From the NCBI GenBank assembly GCA_000708835.1, contig DF236987.1:62001-126000 (forward strand): DNA of 64,000 nucleotides, in the 5' to 3' direction. The translations under genes and the position numbers were made by a program. The notes under the pieces are model-generated. The model ran no database searches. It was given only the letters and a program-made list of their open reading frames with translations, and was not told where the DNA came from. The DNA comes from Klebsormidium nitens (taxonomy: Eukaryota > Streptophyta > Klebsormidiophyceae > Klebsormidiales > Klebsormidiaceae). This document shows, one piece after another, positions 15,801 through 25,500 of the stretch (position 1 is its first letter; each line of letters starts with the position of its first letter).

Positions 15801-18356
15801 TGCTGGAGCACCTGGCAACGCAGACTGTCAGCTTGGCAGACTGGAGAGAGCTGTCTTTGGGCGTGCGCATTAAAGTGATAGAAGCTCTGGGAAAGGCGTA
15901 TGAGGGGAAATGGCCTCTGGGCTGGACTATATATCTCAAGGGATTTGCAGGTAAGCAGCTCCTTCTGCCATATGAGTAGGCTAGCTACGGCGCAACCTAA
16001 AGAATGTTTCGAATATGAAAACGACGGAAGTCGAGCGTTGTAATACTGTTATTCACCATATAGCGCGAGAAAGCTCGGAGGAGATAGCATGACTTTGCTG
16101 ATTGGAAGGTGTTGTCGGCTTCCTTGCCAGGTGACATAGTCGCTTCTTGATCAATCTTGCCGAGGACAGTGGTCACCCTATGAACTCGGCCAATTGCTAG
16201 GGTCACAACGGTTGATCTTGACTTCGTTTGCTGCCTCGAAGCTTCTGCACGCAAGACCCTGATCCTGGTGGTCCTCGTATTGCAGCTCCTGTTGGGGGCG
16301 GTCAGGCTGCGGAAGCGGGCCACTCCACGGATCTGGACATGCAGGATGCTGATCAAGGGAGCCGGAAACGTAAGTTCTGCCACTGTGTTATTGCCCCATT
16401 CGCCAAGCTCCTCGTTTGAGTAGTTGAAGACAATGGTGGCCCGGCGCCCAAACCTGTGGGAGTTGAAGTGCAGGTTCATGTGCGGAGGAACGTCTGCAAA
16501 CTCAAAAAAGATGGAAAAGTTGTTGAAATTGATGCAAGCATTGTGGGGACGTCCGCAAAGCTTGGAAGGTACAAGAAGGAGGCATTCTGGTGTAGATGGA
16601 CCCCCTTGTTTTGTGAAGGGGACAACTGTTGGAAATCTATGGATAACGTGGGCACTCTTCCTCGTTCCACATCCAACAACGTGGCTCAGATAATGCCTTG
16701 AAAACCACATAACAGTTTGTTCCACCTCAATTTAAGCCATAAGCAGGGTTGTCATTGCTTAGCAGGGTTCTCATTGCCTAATCTCAAAACCTCGTTGATT
16801 GCTCTTCAGGTCGCCCGCACCCCCTCCAAACAGAGATTACGACGTTGAAGCTGTGGACGGAAGTCGAAAACCAACTCAACGCCCAACGCGATCTGGCTGT
16901 CTCAAATCTGGCGCGCTGCTTTCAAGACGGCCCGGAGCACTATGTTGCCAAAGGAGAAACCGACAAGTCTGACTTTATCACGGGGCTGCGTCTGTTGGGG
17001 AGGAGGGACCAACCACTGCTGCTTCTGGCCGACCTGCCAAGCGACGAGAAGTCTCGGGAGGTGCTGACCAAGGCGGCCGTCCTCAGAGACTGGTGCAGAA
17101 AGAATGTTCCGTCTGTTGACCCTGTCCCGATCACGGTGCTGTTCGGCGTTTCCGGGGCTGGGAAGACGCGGACATGCCTGGAATTCGGGTGCTTCCAGCC
17201 AGGCACGATCTACTTGACAGCTGACCCGAACGCTGGGATCGGAATTCGAGATATGCGAGACATGATGACTAGGCTTAATGAAGACTGCCGACCTTCGTCT
17301 GACGAGTGGGCTGCAAACCTCCACCGGGCCAGGCGACACGTGTACGCTCTGCTGTATGCGCGGCTCACGCTGCTGGAACACTGCGTGAAGACCGGTGGGG
17401 CAGGGCAACCTTGGCTGTACTACCGGACGGCAGTTGTGTACTCCGCGCAGGAGGTGAGGGACTGTTTCCAATTAGAATGGTTCTGCGCATGCCATCCAAT
17501 CTCAGTCTCCGCTTGATTTCCAACACCTTTTGCGTGGCAGCCATTGGTTTGATCCCGTTTGCGGCCGACTCAGCATGGTAAGTCCTGTACTCTTCGCTTT
17601 GTTAGCCTTCTGGAGGTCTTGGCCGCACGAAGGCGTTGCTGGTGTTGATAGACCTGTACACGTGCCGCCTTTCTCTTGCATCAAAAGGTCTGCTCTTCGC
17701 TCCCCTGAGTATCATTTTGGAGCGTTCCAGCAATTCTGCCGTTGCTGTCTTTTCTAAAACCGATGTGGCGTTGCTCATGACACAAGCTTTTTCTTTCGCA
17801 GGACGTCCTTTCAAATCTGTACCTGGCTGTGCGGAACGTTGAGCCGGATGACCTGCTGCCTCGGGTGGTTGAGCTTCTCAAGTCCTGCCGGAGAGGCTTG
17901 AAGATCGCCCGCATTCCAATCATCATCGACGAAGCTCAACTCCTGAGCGCGGCGCTAGAGAACTGCTTCTCCAACAACCCCTCCGGTCTCGGCGAAGGAA
18001 GGCCCCTGCTGACGGCTTTAGTTCACATCCTGAACGAAGCCCCCTTGACGGGTCAGATCATCCTCATCCTGGCAGGGACTGGCCTGTCTATGCTCCAGCG
18101 AGACTACATTGCATCAGCTAGCTCCAAATCCGGCGCCCCCAAGCCTGAGACGTTTGTTGACTTTGGAGAGTTCGAGGAGTCTCAAGCCGTGGATTACTTG
18201 ACACGGTATGCGGGTTCAGAGGAGACCATCGATGCCTTGCCTCTAGTCAAAGAAGCTCTTGGTCGGCGGAGGTTCGTGGCGGGGCCGCTGCAGCGCTGGC
18301 TGCATGAGAACGGAAGACGGCCTCTCAAAGCTGTGTTCAAGGAGGAAATTTTCTAG
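12878..18356 (+). CDS. Crinkler (CRN/CR)-like protein: zinc-knuckle, duplicated cassette and P-loop NTPase portion
   Basis: Twelve exons are proposed: 12878-13355, 13856-14008, 14144-14251, 14425-14487, 14692-14762, 14922-15126, 15515-15585, 15746-15950, 16256-16369, about 16424-16591, 16810-17453 and 17802-18356. Phases agree throughout, giving 944 aa; the donor at 16592 is weak and is the least certain junction. Exon 2 has a CxxC...CxxH pattern (CCACG, then YFCRVHA) like a zinc knuckle. Exon 3 is a short coiled coil. Exons 5-6 and 7-8 are duplicates. From 16810 the protein reads as a P-loop NTPase: Walker A GVSGAGKT at about 17144-17167, Walker B IIIDEAQ at about 17915-17938, then a sensor-like LILAGTG. 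That NTPase type followed by a nuclease is the core of Crinkler-RHS-type (CR) effectors, known from oomycetes, fungi and some plants. Whether the N-terminal exons belong to the same transcript needs RNA evidence. The frame ends at TAG 18354-18356. Confidence 0.65.
14425..15126 (+). repeat. Tandem segmental duplication, copy 1 (exon cassette)
   Basis: This segment and 15150-15950 are diverged direct copies offset by about 823-840 bp. Matching landmarks include CTTGTAAAACACTTGGGCTT at about 14523 against 15363, the exon at 14692-14762 against 15515-15585 (both 71 bp) and the exon at 14922-15126 against 15746-15950 (both 205 bp). Introns are duplicated along with the exons. Confidence 0.85.
15150..15950 (+). 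repeat. Tandem segmental duplication, copy 2 (exon cassette)
   Basis: Second copy of the cassette. Exon lengths and splice phases are the same as in copy 1, so the duplication keeps the reading frame. The encoded 68-residue units share a KSW(K/E)EA start and a centre-to-end pattern YE(R/G)KW..GWT. Inside this copy, 15327-15354 is a 14-bp tandem pair. I do not recognise the 68-residue module. Confidence 0.85.
16740..16779. repeat. Two-copy 20-bp tandem repeat
   Basis: Two 20-bp units sharing AGCAGGGTT-TCATTGC sit at 16740-16759 and 16760-16779, in the intron before the NTPase exon. Confidence 0.85.
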
Positions 18357-19517
18357 CATACGGACCACATGGGCCTCGCAGACAGCAGGATGGACTCGAC
18401 CGCTTACGAGAAAGTATACCTCTACGGGCAGCTGATATACCACGCCCGCAAGCATGGGCAGCATACAAGTTTGCTCGAGCGGATTGCCTTCTACCATGTG
18501 GTTCTCAAAAGGCATGTGCGCTTTGAGTCAGTGGAGGAGATGAATCTGGTGACAGGCGGTTTTGCCATCGCCAAGAAGAGCGTCGAGGGGTTCTGGGCAA
18601 CGATCTCGGAGCCCATAGCTTTAACCGCAATCGTCAACTTTCTGACTCACGAGATGAAGTGGACGCCGGAGAAGTATGCGAGGCAGCAGATGGCCATTTC
18701 TTCCTTCAACCACTCTATGATGGGCCAGTGGTGGGAGTTTGTGGCAGCCAGGTTCCTTCCCCCCCTCTTTGAGACCGACCGCCCACTCGGCGAGACTCCC
18801 CTCTTTTCAAATCTGAAGGGTCTTCCCAGCTGCTTCTATCAGGGGACTGCCCACGTCGTTGCAGTTTCCAAGGTACAAGACGGGCTTCTGCAATTCAAGT
18901 TCCTGGGCGACCGGTCTGATTGCCTCATGGGGATGGCCATCGCCAACCCCGGGTATACGCTGCTAGACTTCCTCGAGGATCCTAAGCAAAATGTTCTCTT
19001 CTTCCCCGAGGACATGGCGGGGCCCGATCTCGTGTTCTTCCTCTCCGTTGCGGGGCTGTTGTACTTGGTCTTTGTGCAAGTAAAGCTGCGGAAGACGTTG
19101 GGCGACCGCTTCTCAGTCGTCGCTTCTCTGGATCCTTCGCAAGCCTACCGAGGGAAGGCAAACCGAAAAGCGCTGAGGGCTAAGGTGGAGGCGGCGCTTC
19201 AGCCGGGCAGAGGGGTGACTGGTGTGATCTCCGTGTTTCTCGGATACCCTCTCTGTACCACACTCCCCGAGGGGGTCGAGCTCAGCGCAAAGCCAAAAGG
19301 CAGCTCGAAGGCAAGAGCAAAGAAGGGGACGGAAGGGAAAAATCTGCTTAAACCGTTGGGGCACACAATCAGTCCCTCGGTGCGGGTCGCAATTGATGGC
19401 AAGAGGAAGACCGAGGCAATTCCCTCTGAGCTACGAGACCTTGTTGACGTCCTGAAGAAAGATCTAGTCGAGGAATGTGACGGCGGGGACTGGATTTCAG
19501 ATGATGAAGAGGATTGA
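18357..19517 (+). pseudogene. C-terminal part of the CRN-like gene: PD-(D/E)XK nuclease-like domain beyond an in-frame stop
   Basis: This open stretch is in the same frame as the NTPase exon and continues it without an intron signal; only the TAG at 18354-18356 separates them. After a helical linker (18369-18760) comes a long domain with GPD at about 19020-19028 and VQVK at 19074-19085. These are spaced like the D...(D/E/Q)xK active site of restriction-endonuclease-fold nucleases, which follow the NTPase in CR effectors. The end is acidic and Lys-rich (about 19290-19517). The domain itself shows no frameshift, so the stop is either recent, a sequencing or assembly error, or bypassed by splicing I cannot identify. 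Translation from the ATG at 18369 as a separate protein is also possible. In CR systems the nuclease is thought to act on host or invader nucleic acid; that role is not shown here. Confidence 0.6.
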
Positions 19518-22500
19518 ACTAGAGTGAGTACCCTCGTTTGGTTGGCAGTGTTTTTACTTCGCGTTTGACTCTGTTCCATACGGTCAGCAGGAGCGACATG
19601 CATTTGCCCTGGCGTAATCGAGTTGTTGTCCTGCACTTTCTAATTGCTTTGTGTGCTTGCTTTTTGTGTACTTGCTGCTTCAAAATGCGACTGGTTGTCG
19701 ATGCTGCTGACTTGCCAACGTATGAGCATAGTGCGAAACCGTCTTTCAGGCCTTCTCCTGCCCTCATGCCCTCAGCGAGTACCATCGCTGCTTTCGTGGT
19801 AATCATGCTGAAGCGCTCGCTCTTTCTCTTATGCAGGTAGGAGCAGCTTCTGTACACGAGGGAAGCCAAGTCATGCAAGATCTGGAGGCCGCCTGAGGTT
19901 TTGTCGGCAGCCATACTTTGGCAAAAGAGCGGGAGGATCCGTCTGAATGCGCGTTTGGTGGGAACGCAGACTTAGATCGGAGGAAAACGTTGGTGCATCT
20001 AGAAGCTTAACGAGAATGTGTGATGCGCATGGGATGGATTCAAAACAACGACGTGAACATCATCGAAGTACAAGCTTCATCATCGAAGTACACGCTTGGC
20101 CTCTCAGTTCATTACTGACTGAACATACGTAGGTTCAATGTAGTTTGAATGCAGTATGTGAGGAGATTATGCGACTGAGCCGACCGCCATACATCTCGGA
20201 TTCAGTGGCATGCGCATATCATCAGTGCCGCGACCAACATGCATAAAAAAGACGCATGCTGAAATTCGATGATTGACACCGTCGGCGGTCTATTGAAAAA
20301 AAATCAGATTGATGTTCTGTATGTACGTACGTTACTCAGGACCATCGATAAATCAGGATCTGGGGAGTGCGGCAAACACGCGACCATATATATACAATGT
20401 ACGTACATGCGGTGGGTGTTTGCGGCATGCACTGGGTAGCTCATGGCCTATTTACTTCACGTTGCACATGTGCATGTCGGTCAAGCCGTTAATTGTTGAC
20501 CGGCCTGCGCGTGAAATATCACGGTGCATGGTGTATCCGATCCGATCTGCACAAAGAGGTACGTGTACCTGCATGAGATGCATGCGCCAGCTTCGAAGTT
20601 ATAATGCACAGTGGCCCATGTGCGCCAGCATCATGCATTTGTAGAGCTACACAACAACTCGGACTTACATGCCAATGTCCGATCGATCTGCATATATCAT
20701 GTATATCATGAGCACTTTTCGCAAACGTAATGCATCTCTATGGATTTTGCTTCATCATCATAATCATAAGTTCGCAAAAAACCTGTATATTCTTAGCATC
20801 CAACGTACTTTCATAACACTTAAGCCTCAGCAGTTAATTGTTTCTATTAAATACGTGCCAGCTAGGGCCATGTAAAGATCATGCATCGGCTCCATGTCAA
20901 GCAGTGCATTCACGTTTGTTTATCTATGTTCAATTGCTAGGAATCCGGAGCTGGCGGCCATACACATGATTCACTAATCTTCTACAGTCCTTGAAGCGGT
21001 CGTTTGCATGATTGGCCGATTTTCTGCATACTAGGTCGTTCACAAAACAGATCAGTATCTCCATGCGATAACATCAGGATTTGGTTGCCAAAAAAGGCGC
21101 ACGGATACCGTATCCGTGCCCTTTTTTAGTACATTTGCACCGCGCATGAGCTCCGACACGGGCCATGCCATTCAAGCTTCGCATCGAATCACGCATGGCG
21201 CCACATGCCTTCAAATGCAATGGGGGCATGCGAGCTAGGTTAGTTTGACGAGTTTGATGAACGCATTGATGACATTTGGGCGTCAAGGCATGCATGATGC
21301 AAAGCCTGCAGAATGCGCTACGAGAATTACTGCATGAAAGGCCAAGCAGAGCAACATTACTGGAGCCCAACAAAGTCTGATTGTAAGGCAAGCAAAATAA
21401 TTACGAAAGTGGTTGCCCGACCGAGTATATTTACAAAATGTAAACCCCTCTTTTACAATCCAAACACAGAACAATATACCGGAATCCGACTTGAAGTGAC
21501 CAGATCACGAAGGCAACAAGAGCCCAAAACTCATATTCGCAGCCAGGCGGACACAAACGCCCCCATGAAAACCCAAGCTAGCGGGTGAATCGACGCGTCT
21601 TTGAGGATCTTTCGAGCTTCCGGGTCGGTCTGGCTAGACTGCGCGCTCATGGCAGGTCCTGTTGAGCAAACGGTACGGATTCAGAAATCGTTGCAAAACA
21701 GCAAAGTCTTCAGAGATTGCCGAAAAACTCAGAAAGCGTCGCGGATAGCACGGCTTCGGAATGCTCGCAAAAACAATGGTCCGGGGCGACTGGTGGGAAC
21801 GTGAAGTTGCGCACCGAACGCAGACACAACTTTGAGAGGGGGAGCGAAAGGGCGAAGCGGAATTCAAAAACCGCCCACATGGTGGTTCACGATAGCCAAC
21901 TGGCAAGGGCGGCGCTGAGATCTGTCGACTTCGAAACCAACCCCCTGAAATGTGGACTTCAAAACAAAGCCCCTATAGTTGTGCTTTCGCCGAGGGACTC
22001 TGGTTTTTCTTACATCAATAATCTCGCTCCAAGATCCGATTTGTTGACCAGCAAGTCACTGGGGGCGGCGCCCCCTAGATGGACAGAGGCGGTGCGACGG
22101 ATCACCTGACAATTCCGAGATCTTTCTCACAACGGAAGACTAACAGAAAGGACACGCGGAAAACGAAGTCCAAGAGCAGTCGAGCGACCGATTGACGGTC
22201 AACCGAGCAAGAAGAAGGAAGCAATCAGTGAGGAAATCCACATAAGGACAATCTTGACGCAAACATTGTCGGACACGAAACCGTACATTTCTAGCACTTT
22301 CAACACGATGTGACAGATCACTTCAACACGTCTTAGCTTGCTCTTTGGAAATGTTTCTTGCGGGTTTAGATGACTGTCAAAGCGCGGCGGTGTGATAATC
22401 TTAAGCAAACACAATCTACCTTGTCCAACTCACGCCGGATCTAAACAACAACTCAACCGCTAAAGCGTGCTCCAATCACTATTCACCTGAAAGTTGTTCA

Positions 22501-22594
22501 ACCCAAAACTGCTCAGATTCTGACAAGTGCTCTATAGTGCGTTGACTCACAAGGAAGCGAGGGTGACGTACGCGGCTTTGCAGTGCGCCACGTG
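19518..22594. other. Intergenic region between the CRN-like gene and the lipase gene
   Basis: The flanking genes converge. I see no gene. About 20130-20900 is AT-richer, with many CATG, TGCA, GTAC and TATATA words. A 20-bp two-copy tandem repeat lies at 20058-20097. Between 21500 and 22200 there are open frames on both strands but no family motif. Confidence 0.5.
20058..20097. repeat. Two-copy 20-bp tandem repeat
   Basis: Units at 20058-20077 and 20078-20097 share CATCATCGAAGTACA and differ at one base. Confidence 0.9.
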
Positions 22595-25500
22595 TCACTC
22601 GGCCTTACTTTTGCGGTCCAGGAACGGCTCGCACTCGTGCTGCAGGCTGTCCAGGCCTTCCATGTGGGTTATCATCATGTGGTCAGACATAACCCACGGC
22701 GAAATGTACAACCGCTCGAAGTCCGTTTGATCCGCTTCTGCAAGCAGAGAAGAACGATAAAATTAGTCAACGTCGGAACTTTGCTTCTTCTGCCTGATCA
22801 ACATCTCAGACTCTTCACCCTGGTAGTGATTTCGTTTTCCTGAACAACTAGTAATGGGGGGGATGACGCTGGGACTTTTGCAAAGACAGTCCCCTCACAT
22901 CCGGTCTACTAAAACAGGTTCGGTAGAAAAACCTCCGTTGCGTTCTTACGCCGTCCGCACTACTGCTGATACACACCCTCTCGATTGCTACTCTTTTCAG
23001 AGCGTACCACTGACCAGCGGGTCAGTACCTTGACACCGAAGTTTGAAGCACAACTCAAGATACCCCGTGTTGCTTTGCACGACTAGCTTTATCACAACCG
23101 ACAGGGTAACGGGGGATCCCTCAAACTGACGTTTCTCATTCCCCGTCGACTTAAGAGGAGGGAGCCCTCAGAGGGACAGTATCCTCGATACGACCGACAC
23201 AGATTGTGTCATCGAGGATTTCCGATGATTGGACCATTTTCCTCGCCGGAACCAAGCTGGGGGAGACCAGTAAAGAACAATTTCCTTGCCAGAAGTGACA
23301 ACCACTGATTCTTTTATAGAGAGGAAGTATCTTCGTCACAACCAGCAGATCAACTGATGGGGGATTTCATCAGAAGGACCACTTTCCTCGTCGCAATCGA
23401 CAGATTGTCTGATAAGGAATCAATGAGAAAAGAACATGTCCGCCACAATTGATGATCCGTCTTATGGAGAATCCCTCTGGAGGGCCACGGCATTCACCAT
23501 AACCAAAAGGTTCCCTGATGGGGGATCCCTCAGAAAGACACCCTCCAAAAAACGGGTGCAAGCAGAGACAAGCTGGCGACCGCTCACTGTTGAGCGTCCA
23601 CTTCGTTTTCGCCGCGCGCTCGTGGCTGGGAAAGACGCCGTAGTCCCGCATACTGGGGACCCCCTTCCGGGACTCGGGCATCAGGCCGTGACCGTACGGG
23701 TCGCTGCACAAGAACGGCAAAGGTTCCGTCAGGAACGGCAAGTCGACTTGTGCCGAGGTTTCACGGGTCTCCTTTGATCCACGCACGAGTTTCAGAGTGT
23801 CACTTTGGATTTCACTTTTTCCTCCCGTTCTTCTTGTCACGAAATGTAGACGACAAACCGGACGATTTCGTCTGCAAAAACCCGTCTGCGAGCTAGCATT
23901 AGGCCGTGTCCGTACGAATCGTTGCATCAGAAGGCCTATCTCGACTTTCAAAGAGGATTTTCGATTACTCTGTGGAGAACGGGTCTCCGAGCGCATTTGT
24001 TGGTTTCCAAGAGTCACCTCTTGATTCTGTCCGTACAGATTGACTTTCCGCACAGAATACTCGAGAGCGCTTCACTCGAGAGCGCTTCGCTTCTCAACTC
24101 CAGAAAATCCGTTTGAAGTGGGCCATCGATAAAGCTATTCGAGCCGAACACTGTCCCGAAAACCGACGCCCGGTGTACCGACCTTTGACTGAGATTCTTC
24201 GAAGTGTCTTTTAGCAAAAGGATACGTCTAGGGAATTGGTATAATCTAGAACGGTCTACCAAGCTCTGGCCAGAAACGTGCTCACGCAGACGCTCACCGC
24301 GAATTCGTTGACAGCATTTTCTCAATATTCAAGACGTAGTCTCTCGCTTTTTGCTGGAGGACAGCTTGTTTCTGTACAAGCTGACGTCCCTTTACAATCT
24401 GACAGACACACATCAAAGCCCAAGCTTTACACAGACGCATCCTCTACGGAAAAATAGGAAAAGAAATCGAGTGCGCTGACGTCACCTGCTGAGCACCAGG
24501 AGCTTGCCGGGGGGATACAACCCAATGGGGCCCTCTTTCTCCTCGTTCGACTCCTGCCGTTCTTCCTTGTGGTTGTGACGCTTCTTGAACGGGACGAGCT
24601 TTCCTAGAATACTGCAAAGAAGAAACAACGATTCAAGAAGAGGCACAGAGCGCAATCAATGGACACAAAGGTAAAGCGCTAGACCCTCTTCGTCTTTATT
24701 CAATCGCGGCCGATTGTCTTTGTGATCGTGCCCCTTCTTGAGCAAGACAAAAATTCCCAAGATACTGCACCCAAAGCGACAGCTCAGAAAAGGCGCAGAG
24801 CGTAAGATACTACAAACAGTAAGTGACGGCTCAGAAGGGGCGCAAAGCGGAACATGTGAACAGACAGGCGAGACAAGGGTTAGCCACTGACTCCTTAGTA
24901 TCCAACCTGCAAGTACCACAAGCATTCCTTCTATACTTAACGAGTGTGCCGCTTTGAGCCTGGCTCAATCGACGAAGTAGACAAAGTCGTAGAAAGCATG
25001 CTTCTCAATCTGCGCGGCCGCGGTTTTGTCCTGAACGCGTGATCCTCTACCTCGAAACCGCGGCAAACAAGTTAAGACGACCCCACCTTTACTGGAGTGT
25101 TATCAACCGCGTCCGCGCTGGAAGGTCAAAAATTTGGCACGACACGCGAAGCTCAAACCTTTTGGAACGCGAATCCGGTCGGGGCAAACGGGCAGGGCAA
25201 ACCGGGGTTTGTTGTGCTGGATTGTTTGCGAAGGGACCGCTTTAGGTTGACCGGACCAAGATGAATACACCAAAGTCAATCCACGCGGGGAGCTTTCTGT
25301 ACATTTTGTGGACAGAGATGAAACTGAGAGCTGAACTGGCGGCCTACTACTATAACTTGGTAATTACCTGTCATTGAACATTCCAAAAATAGCACAAAAA
25401 GGAGGGACGATCCTCACCTTTTCAATTTGGCTAGCAGCCCCTCTGCACTGTGCTGCGCTTGTTCTACCCGCTTCATTGCTTCCGCAGCAGTGTTGATCTG

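Noticed and set aside
18246-18356. Small intron that would remove the in-frame TAG of the CRN-like gene
   Set aside because: A 111-bp option has a poor donor (A|GTCAAA) and would delete the conserved-looking LGRRRF segment; a 24-bp option is too short for splicing.
19113-19914. Minus-strand open frames of 83-145 residues
   Set aside because: They are antisense to the nuclease domain or its 3' flank and follow from its codon bias.
23370-24053. Single 227-residue minus-strand gene
   Set aside because: Only 23802-23588 of it fits the lipase by phase and position; the rest crosses the minisatellite and the exon 9 copy.
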